Assembly (NCBI GenBank): GCA_905220665.1
Contig: CAJNAR010000161.1
Location: forward strand, 124,001 to 188,000
Direction: 5' to 3'
Length of the DNA stretch: 64,000 nt
DNA from: Albugo candida
Taxonomy: Eukaryota; Oomycota; Peronosporomycetes; Albuginales; Albuginaceae
Shown in pieces: positions 10,881 through 22,618 of this stretch. Below the pieces are notes generated by a model, which did no database searches, was not told where the DNA came from, and worked only from the letters and a program-made list of their open reading frames with translations. Made by a program: the position numbers and the translations under genes. Position 1 is the stretch's first letter. The number at the start of each line of letters is the position of its first letter.

Positions 10881-12930
10881 CGATAACTATGACTGAACTT
10901 CCCTTGTAAAAACTGAAGCGAAATCGAGGATCTACTCTGCAAAAGCCGGTCAGCTATCTCCCGTTATTCACGTTGATGGTGTGACAGCAACTGACAACAG
11001 TGCATTATTGCATGTTCATAGACTCATGCCGTATTTCTACATCGCCTGTCACGACAAGTTTGATACAAGCAAATGTGGTTAAGCGCATCAAGTACTTGAC
11101 AAAACTCTAAATTTGACTGTGAAATCTGACCCGCCTTCAAAGATTGGTTCTTTTTGCAAGCTGCCACCCATGTATGCCTTCCTATTTACATCAAAATGAC
11201 CCTATGGAAACTTTATTCCAGTATGGCCGTATTTGCTTCGGAGTACGGGGTTCACTTGAAAATGGCTTGTTTCCCCGGCTGCGTATTGTGCACTTGCGTG
11301 TAAGATTGGCGAATAGTGTAACTATGACGTGTTCGCTTCCATCTTTGCAGACATATGAGAGAAAATGCTCGTCTTGCGCATTGATGCGGTTTTGAGGCAG
11401 GCAAGCTTTTCCGGTGTATGGGAAGAAAAGAACATGTTTTAGTAAAGCACTTATGTCTGAAGTGGACGATAATATGCCAAGTGATGCTTGCTTTTTCTCC
11501 AGGATCCAATCATTCAAATTGCAAATATAATGCACGAGGAGGGGTCCTCGACAACTCTTATGCACAATGGTTATGTACTCGGGACTTGCAAGCCTATCGC
11601 CGTACCAGTGTCTTGGAGTATACGTAGCTTTTGTTGAATTGGTAGAGACAACCAGATATCATCACAGGATACAATGTCTACAATTTCAACAGTCTATATG
11701 TTTCAAAGTGAAGAAAGATTAAACATGGGAGAATTCGATGGCCCTGGACGTCCGCTTCACAAGTAGATTCCGGTATAATCCATACATGGATGCTCTTCGC
11801 GTCACAGACCAAGCAAGATGAGCGCTTATGAAAAGACGACTTATAGCTCGACGCAGAAAGAAAGGTCTTCCACCACTTGTTCAACGGTAAAAGCGAAGGC
11901 ATAAAATCCCCAATGCACGACCAAAATACATTTGATCGTTATCCTATCATGCGACGCATTTTCAGCGGAGTTCATACTCAATTAATGTAGTGACTAGCGA
12001 ATTTCATGGTCAGCAAAAAGATGTTTCTTATGGAAATGATCCATGGAAGATGAGTCTCTTTCTCTTCCTCTAGATCCTTTGCATCGTTAATCACTCCTGG
12101 TCAATTATATTGAAATTGCTCGTGTTTTTGATGTTCTATTTGCTGGAACGCGGATTGTAAAAGCCAATATAGTGATTCTAATGTTACAAAGTCCTAAAAT
12201 CTCAACAGCTGTGATGCTGACTACAAAGATGAGTCGTGAGGGAACCCATCGAATCATATTACACCGTTGCAATTGCCACACTCGAATTTGACCTTCTATA
12301 CCTATCCTTAAATCATGCAAGCACATGATATTCGATACTCGACTCTGGTCGCGCCCAATGACGTCGATAAGCTGGATCATCTGCATTATCAAATTACCAA
12401 AGAGATACTTCTAATGATTGTAGAAGAATTTTCGGCTGCTCGGAAGCGAGTCAAATACGACCTGAGGCGAGCAACAGATCCGGTGATAAAGCAGTGCAAG
12501 ACGGGCGACAAGTAGCGCTTAAAATTAGCGTATATATGGATTTACTGGATCGTTGCTGGTCAGCTTTTTTTGCATTCGAATTGCTTCGAGCTGAACAGCT
12601 TTTAAACGTCATTCTCTTTCAACACGTCAGGAGGTGGTGCATCATATCCGTGTCGCCAATTGCTATCCGGTAGGTGCCCAAAGTATCTACGGCAACACGG
12701 ATCCGATCATGGTCACATTTGAGTGAAAACAGTCGCTGAGAAGATAAGGTGGGGATTTCTTCTACCTTCCTATCGCCTATCCGATCGAAGTAGGAGCAAG
12801 TTTTTATTCCGATACTGGCTCGTGGAAAAAGACGATATGAATACTTACTTTGCACGAATGCATGCAACTATAAAAAAGTTGACTCTGACGACCAAGAAAC
12901 TGTACGCCACGACAATACGTGGAACAGTGC
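10880..12930 (+). pseudogene. POLD1: Decayed copy of DNA polymerase delta catalytic subunit
   Basis: The plus strand carries a fragmentary copy of the gene found intact at 55,056-58,475 on the minus strand. Matches run in order: 10,905-11,140 (GVTAT...LHVH...MPYF), 11,500-11,600 (start of the third exon), 11,650-11,700 (ITGYN, exonuclease motif II region), 12,315-12,500 (MQAHDIRYSTLVAP, polymerase motif A region, then RATDP), 12,520-12,590 (motif B), 12,660-12,720 (YG.TD., motif C region) and 12,840-12,930 (region after KKRY). Many stops and frameshifts are present. The base string just before the GATCCAATCATTC exon start resembles the intron of the parent gene, so this is a DNA copy rather than a retrocopy. 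Both ends of the gene are missing. Confidence 0.85.
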
Positions 12931-12934
12931 AATA

Positions 12935-15785
12935 GTCACAGCTTCTTCACCGGCTATCGTCTCCAATGTTACAGAATAGTTTCGTGTTGACAAAGTACTA
13001 CGCTGGTTTATTTTATCGTTCGGTGAACTGATCACCACAACTGACGTATTTAATTGCTACTTTCATGAGAACAGAAAGGAAGCAGCAGAAGCAGTTCCGT
13101 CCATCAAGTCGATCTAAGCGTCGGGATATCATCATTCGGCCGAAGTAGTACGAGCTTATCCTCACTGCACCGCTTATTTCTGATATTTGATGTCTAGCTC
13201 GCGTATGCTTAACTCTTTGTAAATCTGGTTTTATACGGGGCGCTAGACCGTATCGGCCATGCGATTATGTTTATAGGCAGACTTTTTGTTTGTGTCGCAG
13301 CGTCTTTGGTGTTTGTTGTACCTTGTAAGGAACTGGATCGGTGCCGCACGACTTGGCTTCTAGTTTGTGTCTGTAAGGCAAGTCACCTATTCTGCCTTTG
13401 GTTTTTGCCGATCTTCTCTCATTCCGTCGTCTTACTCATAATGATGACCCAATACAAGTAATCGCCTAGCGGATCCTCTCTTGCCGACAAAATGGACAAC
13501 AATATGCTCAGATGATGTGTGATGATTTGGGAAAAGAGACAAAATGAAGAGCACCAATCACGGCAATATTTTAGATCGGTAAACGGCGGAATACTTTGGA
13601 AAACAACAGGTGAGTCCGAGACGCTGGAGCACATAAAGCTGTACACAAAGTAAAACCGAAAGAGAACACGCTCTGATTACTCTATGATCAATATCGTCCA
13701 CAACATGCCGCAAACAGGAGCCCCGCCAATGCTCGACAAAGCCTCTTCCAAATCATATCCCACACTGATTAGCCCACGCAACCATGCTTGCACTGCCTTG
13801 TGCCCGTGGTATCTCTACTTCTTCGTAATATTTTCATCGTTATATGAAAATTTAACAGCGCTTAAGGCTTTTCTGCAGGAAGCACGATTCTCATTTGGAC
13901 AGGATCACTATTTCTGGTTCTCTTTGTCATTCTTTCCTTCGATAGAGCGACATACTGTCCTTGCTGTGGTCTTCTCCGAGAGTGATTGGTTTAGTAGCTC
14001 AATGCTGGTTTAATATTCCAATTCTTTATTCAATAGCGCACATAAAGCTGAACGATTGCGATTTTGTAATTTAAACTGTTTGTCGCTCCTTCCTCCACAT
14101 CTCATTGATGGAGTCATTTTGTCACAATGTGAAGACCGACATTTGATAGGTATTGATGAACGTTTATTTCTTGAGAATCGGTCGTGTTATCCTGAGAAAG
14201 CCAAAATTGTCTGACGAATCGGAATGAACCATAGCCAAACCACTAGAGATCCTTCATCCTACTGCGCCTTTAACCTCATCTCATGATTTGTTCACGTGGA
14301 GGATCGTGCAATGATTCAAGAACAAGGTGATTGATCAAAGCTATACGTAATCACACTTCGACGCCACGCCTGTAATACATCCGAAATGTCAGTTTGAACC
14401 ACTTTGTTCGAAAGGGAAGCGTTTCTAGGCTTTTTTGTAGGAATGATGAAGAGTGTAATGAGAAGTTACTGTCATACAACAATCACACATTTATAAAGGA
14501 TGGTGCTTACAGGTAGGCTCTCTATGAATATAGCACAGAATGTATCTCCATACAAAGTTGCAATAAGCTTGAACAGCTAAAAAAGCGACGCTAAATAATA
14601 CAAGGAGATTGTAACGGGGGTGATGATTGCTAATCGGTACAAAGTTCGTGATATTGAGAAAACCGGCTAAACTCGCGCGATATCTGCACAATTTGTAGCG
14701 CATAGGTAGAAATATGACCTAGTGCAGCCAATTCGCTACAACCCCATCGTCTTGTGATATTAAAGTAGTACACAGGCGCAGAGAAGCTGAAAGGTAAAGG
14801 CACATCAACGAAAGACAGAACGATCGAAGAAAGTGTTACTCGGAAGCTGTTTGAATGCATTCTCTTCCTGCAATAATTGCTCAGACTTCCTACGCTTTTC
14901 AATTGAAATCAATAGAAAATGTCAAAATTGGTGATAACTTTTTCCCTGTCGTCGTGTGGAAGAAAGTAAAAGATGTGAATGGATAGAACAAAAGGTTTCA
15001 GTGTAGTCAGAAGATTAGACGACAAATATATTTTGACACTATCCCAGCTGTAAGGAACTATAGTAAAATACCTGCGTGATTTAGAGCGCCGTCTAAGTGT
15101 ACAATGGATTGCATACGCGAGAAATCAGCAAAATCATGCACGAATAATCCGATCGTTTCATCGAAAATGTACCAAAATAAGGGAACGATCCCAGTTCCAA
15201 AGGGACGGGTCTGTTCAAGTAGACGCGAACCGATTCAATTCTTGTGGTTTACACTACATTATGATATAATATAATGAGATATAGAAGAATCGCTATGTCC
15301 TACTTTGAGAAAAAAGCGCAATTCTCCGATCAAACTATAAGCGATGATCGACCGCAAAAGCAATACCTGCTTGACCTTTCGGATGTAGAAGACTCGAGAG
15401 GCAATTTAGTATCACATCAGCTACCGTTAGGTAATGCGTCAATGAAGATCTCTGCTACCGCGAATTTGATACACAAAACCCGACAACGTAAACAACCGGC
15501 AACGCTGCTACGTGCAAATCCACATGCTATAGTGCATCTTTGTTGAATGTCAGCCTCATAACGAATGTTTTACAAGAGGCGGGTAGTTTGTGTAGGCTTA
15601 GATCAAATTTTAAGCTATAAAGGACTTGAATATAACCTACTTCCGAATTTAGTTACCGCCCGGTAACGGAAGAGAAGGTCAACAATCTTGCTATTATGCA
15701 GATGGTACGCTCGCGACAGCTTCTTCGTGTAGCATCGTTTTCCACGTGGCCCTCCCGGAGGATCTTGCTCTTTTGATTGGCAGTT
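12935..15785. other. No supportable gene
   Basis: Open frames at 13,267-13,461 and 13,684-14,013 (plus) and 14,630-14,902 (minus) are short, mostly hydrophobic by base composition, and lack a credible start plus splice context. A plus-strand frame at 15,274-15,546 (90 codons from ATG) is hydrophilic and protein-like but not recognised. I see no repeats or RNA genes. Confidence 0.5.
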
Positions 15786-15917
15786 AACTTTCCCGATTTT
15801 GAAAAAGTCAACTGTCAAAAATTTAGTATCCCACTTTCTGGATGAGACATTCAAAGCACGATTACTGCTCACATTCTGTGAAGCAACTCTGTGATCACTT
15901 CCAAAATTACCAGAATC

Positions 15918-16934
15918 ATGAAGACTGCTATTTTACGCTCATGCGCCGTTTATTTTCTGATGATAACTGATCATTCATGTGCCGCACAAAACTTCTATCC
16001 AGAGCTATTGTTTACTTCTCTTGACGAAAAAGGCGTGTTTACTTCTCTTTACGAAAAAGGCGTGTTTGTACTCTATGGTGAATACATGGATGACATGAAC
16101 TGTAAACTTGCTTCATCTTTAAATGGAGGAGAAGAGGATTGCTGGTTCATTGTCCCAACTGAATTTCCAAAACGCATTTTCCGTTCTGATCAATCGAATT
16201 CACTTGATGGGAATCAGCAGGTATCAAATCCACCTATGAAAATAGATCGCAATAAACCCGCGTACGTTCTCTCTCGTCGACTCTTCATTTCGATTTTTGA
16301 AACATCACACCCAACAGCATCATGCCTTATTTTGAATTGGGAGACAGATGGTAAGCTTCGTCTCCAATTGATACCGGCACGTAACCAAGCCAAGAAGGAG
16401 AAACAGATAGCAAACCCAGGTCGCAAAAAAATCAAAAAAACGGAACAATCCAGCTGGTCTACTAAAGTAATGGAGCATGAATATCTGTACATCACGATTG
16501 GTGCGAACGAATATCAGGATAAAAAAAAAATCGTGTTCTTTGACTTTGGAAGCTTGAAAAGCACGATTCCAGAAGCAGCGTATAATACGATCGTAGGATT
16601 GCTCGGTAACAGAGTCACCAGTTCCAACACATTCGACTGCGAATTAGCCGAAAAGGATTTACTGCCAGACATAATCATCAATCTCGACAAGGACGTAATT
16701 ATCGAGCTCAAAAAGAAAGATTACGTTCATAAATTGATGCCCACAAACGCTGACCATCAGACAAGTAAAGAAAAGTGTATTTTGGCTTTGAAAGGGCACG
16801 AAAGTGATGAATGGATTATAGGCGCGCCTATCATCAAGAGTCATCCTATGCGAATTCATCGCGATAACTCAAACCATGTCCGCCTGACAATTTTCGGGGG
16901 CAAACGCACGCAGTCAAAGAGCAGCACGTCTTAA
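15918..16934 (+). CDS. Secreted pepsin-fold (aspartyl protease-like) protein, probably non-catalytic
   Basis: A 338-residue single-exon protein. I chose ATG 15,918 because it begins a signal peptide (about residues 1-22, ending SCAA); the frame is open 9 codons further up but has no ATG at its start. The C-terminal half follows the pepsin C lobe in order: a YLYITIGANEY strand, VFFDFGSLKSTIPEAAYNTIV (the DTG/DSG active-site loop and following helix, here DFG), a FDCELAEKDLLPDI segment, and EWIIGAPIIKSHPM. The N-terminal lobe with its own DTG and flap is not recognisable and is short. Threonine or serine after the aspartate is essential in A1 proteases, so I infer a binding or decoy role rather than proteolysis. 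Residues carry a perfect-frame duplication (TSLDEKGVF/TSLYEKGVF). A broken sister lies at 868-1,900. Confidence 0.75.
   Translation: MKTAILRSCAVYFLMITDHSCAAQNFYPELLFTSLDEKGVFTSLYEKGVFVLYGEYMDDMNCKLASSLNGGEEDCWFIVPTEFPKRIFRSDQSNSLDGNQQVSNPPMKIDRNKPAYVLSRRLFISIFETSHPTASCLILNWETDGKLRLQLIPARNQAKKEKQIANPGRKKIKKTEQSSWSTKVMEHEYLYITIGANEYQDKKKIVFFDFGSLKSTIPEAAYNTIVGLLGNRVTSSNTFDCELAEKDLLPDIIINLDKDVIIELKKKDYVHKLMPTNADHQTSKEKCILALKGHESDEWIIGAPIIKSHPMRIHRDNSNHVRLTIFGGKRTQSKSSTS
16014..16067 (+). repeat. 27-bp in-frame tandem duplication
   Basis: Two adjacent 27-bp units (16,014-16,040 and 16,041-16,067) differ at one base and encode nine residues each (TSLDEKGVF and TSLYEKGVF) near the mature N-terminus of the pepsin-fold protein. 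The near identity shows the duplication is recent compared with the duplication of the whole block. Confidence 0.95.
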
Positions 16935-16976
16935 TCGTGACATCCTTTGGTGGTCACACACAAATACATTTGTTTG

Positions 16977-17690
16977 CTATGATTTCTTCTTCTGCCGCCC
17001 TGATACCCGTACGGATATGTCTTGACAATCGGTGATCCTCCGATTTTGTTCATGGTCATCAAGCCACGCTATGCACTTTTCCCTTGAGTGAGTGATACCA
17101 AGGCAGCTGTGTATCTGTGGTGACTTGGCGTATTCGGTACAGCAGATACAGCAGAATGTGAATTCGTGTGGCCCTGGGATCAGATTGCTATTTCGTTTTG
17201 CAAGACCCAAAAATGATTTTTTACATGCCAAGTTTGTCGTGAACATTGCGAACCTGTCCCTGAATGTGGGCGAATTATTATGTTACGAAGCTTGTCAGTT
17301 ATCATTCTCCTTCAGCTACTTTGGCTTCGATACTTCGAAACGAACTGCTAAAACGTTTCATTTCTTCATGATACGATTGGTCTGATAGCTTTTCTGACCT
17401 GTGCATTATTTCCATTTTCAGCTCGGTGGAGTTCATACCAGCGTCCGATACTAATTAAAGCACTCACGAGCGCAAGACACCGGTTCGGTCATTGAGGTTA
17501 GCACAAGAGCCAGCAATCACTTACATAAATGATGACGAGATGCAAACCAGCTTCCACATTCATCCCTGTATCCAGTTCGATTCACGTCGATCTTATACAA
17601 GGCTTGAAATCGGTATGCATTGAGACACACCGCGGAATATATCATAACTCATGTCATGATCTATTATTTCCGCTCTTTGAAAGTGTATTT
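16977..17690 (-). pseudogene. Decayed cysteine-rich secreted protein gene (copy 2)
   Basis: Equivalent of 1,980-2,916. The 3' part reads as an open minus-strand frame (16,977-17,246; ends REKCIAWLDDHEQNRR then a basic tail), but upstream stretches that match copy 1 at the base level contain stops in all frames and no convincing signal peptide. It is convergent with the pepsin-fold gene, with stop codons about 40 bp apart. The family is not recognised. Confidence 0.35.
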
Positions 17691-20299
17691 ATAAACCTGT
17701 GACACAAGTAGATTGATGCATCAATGCGTGCAACGCTTCTTTAACACTGTGCCGTTGCACTGATGCATATTGTGTCGTAGTAATTGATCACTTCATCGGG
17801 ACATAAATAAAAAAAGTTGTTATCCAAAGTACCTCGAAAAGAAAAAGTCGCACTTGGTATGCGGATTCCGACAGACGTACCAGGGTATCTTCACGTAGCG
17901 TCCACCAGACACTGCGAACCATGTTACAGGCCTGAGCATACGTCGACTATTATCAATGCCAGCTGAACGCTAGAAAAAAGGTGGCTCAATCTAAAAGTGC
18001 TACAAAAGAGCATAGAATTTGAATATGTAATACTTAGCGCTATTTGTAGCATGAAATACCTGGAGAGTGGAAGTAGCAGCAAAAATAGAAAACTTGCAAC
18101 AAATAAAAAGGTGATAGATAAGGTGCTTATAGAAGGCCAAGCAGCCCAATGTAACGAGGCTACAGATCTACGACAATGTACTGCGATGATGAACCTCGCA
18201 ATTGTAGCTCGCATCGACAAAGTACTATCATAAGAAACAGCAATATGGCTGCCCGACATTTCATTTCTCAAGAAAGATCCTCGGTCCATCTAAAGTCAAC
18301 TATAGTTGGCTTCATGTTTGTAGCGGCATGTTATACCCTTCAGCATTGTCACGATTGCTAACTTGAGAGCTGTGTACAGGACACGCATTTCAATGCAAGC
18401 AGAGGTCACAAAGATGTGAATATTTACAGTGATATACGCCTTCATGTCTCAGTTTGGCATCAATTCACTCGGTGCGTTTCCATAAACGCAAATGGTAATG
18501 GAAAAGGAAGCTCAAGCTGTAACCTAGTGAAGCTGTCGAGGCAAAGCATAATAGAGGCCTCCTTCGTGCGGTGATCGCAAGGTATGCTTCAAGTATGAAG
18601 TTGACGTTCCACTATTTCACATTTTGGGGACGCATTATATAGTGTACTTACTAGCTCCAGCATACCTCTATTGAGTAATCATCATATAAGCGAATCCGTT
18701 CCAGGCAACAGTGTTGTTAGCGTATATCTTGCATTGTATATTCATCAAGGCAGGTGTCTGACGGAGGAATGTAAATTGTATGCTTACCTAGCTTACACTT
18801 ATCTAATAATGGATGGATTCCTTCTGCGATCAGCTTGCGACATTAGATGTACAGTGTGTACAGCTTGTTACCGTGGACCACAATCTAAGCGGATTGAACC
18901 CTGCCTTCTGAAATTGCCCAATTATGTGAAGAACTCGTTGTGGTCAGTTGCTGTTCGTTACGGGGTAGAAAATTCGTATTTGATTCAGCAATGCAAATGC
19001 AAAATACATCCGAATGGGCACGTATTTGTAGCGCAGTTCAAACTAAATGATAGATTGGAAAGTACAACAATTAATGTATTGGTCGAAGATCCGATACATC
19101 GGTATGACCACTGAAATTAGGAAGGATTTGTAGGAAAATTTGAAAATGCAGGATATGCTATCGACGAATTGTGGGCAATAATGCATTTGCGGAACGCATC
19201 CTCCAAACGGAGATTTTATCAAACAATGTTGATAGCCAATCCGTGCCATTTTGAAGGTTTCATTGTAGCCGTTTCGAAAAGCATTCGTTCATCTCGGATG
19301 CCCTTGAAGAATACAAGGCCACGGTCGACTTAAAGACCTTACAAACGCATTCCTTTAATAAAAAGCCTTTCGCAGCTCTTGATATCATTATCATGACAAC
19401 TCATTTGCAGACATCAGATTCTTCTTCATATAGCAAGTTTGTCGAAATCGCATGAAAGGCTAGATGGTGGATTCTGCATTTGTACGACATGACTCTGTTA
19501 TCATCCAAACCACATGTGTGATTATATATTATCAAATTGTATCGCTTAGACAGTACATGCGAACAATATTTGAGGGGCCACCATGTATGGGTGAATCAAA
19601 AGTGTATCTAAACGGTCCATGGACACTGGCGGATCGTTCATCGGATACCACAAGGATTTAGTACACACTCTCTCAGTGGCAGGGAGGGAAGCAATTTCAT
19701 GGGTATGAGAGCCAAAATCACCGTATCTCGAGTGAAGAGCTTCAATATTCTTCATGGAATTGTGATTGATGTGTAACTTGGTACGCAAGAGGTTAGTATG
19801 AAGAATGCCGGATGAGTCAAAGCACGCAGTAAGTGTGCTATAAGAAAAAGAAATGGCTAAAGGAGAAGTCGTATCGATCAAATGCGTAATGCAAAGTGTC
19901 TATGGGGACACTTGTATCAGATCGTCCCTCCGGCTGTGCTTAAACGGCGATGCTCCACGCTTCCTTAACGGAAGTACGTGAAGTAAGTATGAAACATTCG
20001 AAAAGCTGCAGTAGATCGATTGAGAAAGAAGCGCTATACCAGCAGCTATCACGATATTGAACATGGAATCTATTCAGCTTGCTTCCAGTGTTTGGATGCA
20101 TGTTAGGTGTAATGATGTAAAGCAGAGTAGTCTCGACAGGAAATAATGAGAACATAAACTAAAACTGCATGGTTGCTTCAGGACTGGTTATATTCAACTC
20201 AAAACATTTCTACTGCGATCTTATCAGTACATGAGAGAAGGTACGCTGATGGCGCATTAGAGTATACTGTTGATGTTGCATGTGTCACGAGAGTGATTG

Positions 20300-20730
20300 G
20301 TGTGACAGCAACTATCGAAGTCTCTACCCACGGGATGGGGGACTTGGAGTGCTCGTTACAGGTGCGTGATTGTGAGTTGGATATCTGGGTGGGTTTTCTG
20401 GGTTTGGTTCTCGGGATGGAGGATGTGGAGGTAGCCGTATTGTTGGCATCTGCTCCTCCTGTAAACCTCATCCATTTGTGTTTGGTGCCATCATTTCTCC
20501 AGCCTTTAGTACTTCGCCATTCACATTGAATGCGCTCATGAGAGCAGCGAGGGCGACTCCGCTGGAAAAGACGTTTATATAAACCATAGTGAACGTGGAG
20601 AATGCAAAAATGATCTTTGTCGTAGCCGATCTGGGAAGTCTGATATAGTATAGCACTTACGAGGTAATACAATACCAGCTGTTCTTAGAAACACATACAA
20701 GATTCAGTATGGTATCTTGTGTTGGTATCA
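20300..20730 (-). pseudogene. Small secreted-type protein gene, decayed (copy 2)
   Basis: Partner of 9,282-9,720. The hydrophobic stretch (SSGVALAALMSAF) and the putative intron acceptor TATCAG are conserved, but the ATG-containing upstream exon has acquired a TAA three codons in, and the downstream proline/serine/threonine-rich part is in a different frame from the hydrophobic stretch. Confidence 0.35.
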
Positions 20731-21259
20731 GGTACAGTGAGACTTTCCCAACAATCTTTTCCCTTCCCTTGCGCATTTGCCTTTCCTTGTCGCTTTTTTT
20801 TCTCGCACCAAACAAGCCCTATTTACTCAACTGTTAAGTACTCTATCTTCAATAAGTTCTTCTCATTACTACCCTCTCGTTCTACGATGTGATAACATTC
20901 ATAGCTATGCCTCATGTAATAGTACGCTATATTGCTAGAGTGGGTGGTGAATTGTGTGGCTATATTACCACCTACTTGGCAACGGCACAAATATTGATAA
21001 AACTGCAGCTAATTCAGCAGGCGCTTTGTTGCGTTATTAGCAAGAATAACCCAGGCATATAGGCACTGTGTTGCTCGATGATCATATTATTTTGCTTCCC
21101 AACCCGAATCCTGTAAAGGCGCGAGGCTTTTACTCTCAAAACCCTATAGTAGAAAGTCAAAATCGAACAAATGCACTAGAAAAGATCGCCGCGTGCTTGT
21201 GAAAAAAAATTTGATTCAGGAAATGTCGCATTTTTGATCCTTCCATAATTCTCCATACT

Positions 21260-22618
21260 CGACGGCCTTCCTATACCGTTCTTCATCCCAACTACGAAGG
21301 TAACGATATGTGCACACGAAACACTCATAAACGCACAAAAGCACACGTCAACGTGATGAATAAGGCTGCAATATTTGCGTCAGCGAAGTGACAGTAAGCG
21401 CCGATTCAAAACGATTGTGATGTGGTTTGTGTGATGTCGAGAGCTTTCAACATTGCTGAAGCGTAATGGTCAGACAAAATTCATGATACAGTATACTGAA
21501 GCGTGGTGACCTTGGAAGTAATACGGCAATGAACACGTCAGACCATATCCTCTAGACTTGAGTAATAGCCCAGTAAGGGAATGAATCGGCCAAGTCAACG
21601 TTTCAATTACATATGGCAGCGATATTCTGTTGAAGAATCTCGAGCTCGCGGGATATACGTCGCACAACGACAAAGCACGTGCAACTGTTCTTCCAACACC
21701 CTACTGCAACAGCCTAAGCCCAGAATCAGCGAGCACTTGGAATCCTCAACACTGACAAGCTTTGAAACTGGATTCTTCATTCAAATTCAAGGAGCTATTC
21801 TGATCCAGCAATTTTGATTTGGCTATAGCGCCATCAGAGCTAATGACATCGCATCAGCGACGGCTTGAGATAATTGGGAGGAATGTTGTCCTCAAAGACG
21901 CATACAGACGTACCTTCGTATACCTTATGAGAAATAGTATACACATTATACATCAATATAATCAACAGAGATGGAATGAAGGCTGCATTTCGATCATGCA
22001 TTATTGGGGAATACTACCAGGCATTAAACTGTGAAAGACTTAGAGTGTTGAAAGCAGGCGTTTGCTCATTGAATACTTCAGCATGTTCATGACAAGAAGA
22101 GATATGCTGTGCGGGCATCATATGGGGAACCTAATGAAATGCATGAGAAGGTGAGTAATAAGTTGTCACCTTAAAGTAGCGGAAAAGGTAACAGGTATCA
22201 ATATCAGTAGTCTTCCATCCAACGCGAGCTATGAATCTGGTCATCTAATTGGCACGATGGTAGTTCAATTCTGTCATCAAAAGTCACCTTAACTCTTAAA
22301 TAGATGGACAACGGACGCCTTTGCATGCCTTGATTCTAATGCGGGATGTCAAAGGATATTTAAAAACTACCTAGTCGTGTATTAGCTGACCTCTGTGGAG
22401 AGAGCAACGCACGGAGAAGCCTTACATCGTCGAATATGTCGTGTATACTCGTACCTTGATGATGTTAATAGTGGCTCCATTCGTTCCGTGAATAGTATGT
22501 AAACATTATTTACTCAGATTCGACATTTTTCTGCAGGAGCGTCTAAGGATGTACACACTGAAAGACTCACATTTGTAAAAACAATATTGCGGTTTATATC
22601 GAAAATATGCTACTAAGG
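21260..22618. other. No supportable gene
   Basis: About 1.35 kb between the end of the duplicated block and the conserved gene island. Frames at 21,581-21,817 and 21,819-22,034 are short and unconvincing (the latter does not begin with ATG). No repeat or RNA gene seen. Confidence 0.5.

Larger units (their letters stand above)
15785..21260 (+). repeat. Diverged segmental duplication, copy 2
   Basis: Collinear partner of 735-10,260, in the same orientation and shorter. It keeps the only open member of the duplicated gene set (the pepsin-fold gene at 15,918-16,934). The interval equivalent to 3,000-6,700 of copy 1 is reduced here to roughly 0.4 kb (about 17,700-18,100). The final part, 20,735-21,140, is among the best preserved stretches despite showing no coding frame, and a related inverted stretch lies at 47,310-47,560. 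Confidence 0.8.

Noticed and set aside
18671..19114. 147-codon plus-strand frame with several cysteines in duplication copy 2
   Set aside because: It does not begin with ATG, the equivalent region of copy 1 is not open, and no splice or family support is visible.
1..22600. Subtelomeric location of the decayed block
   Set aside because: Nothing telomeric is visible and the window gives no information about chromosome position.
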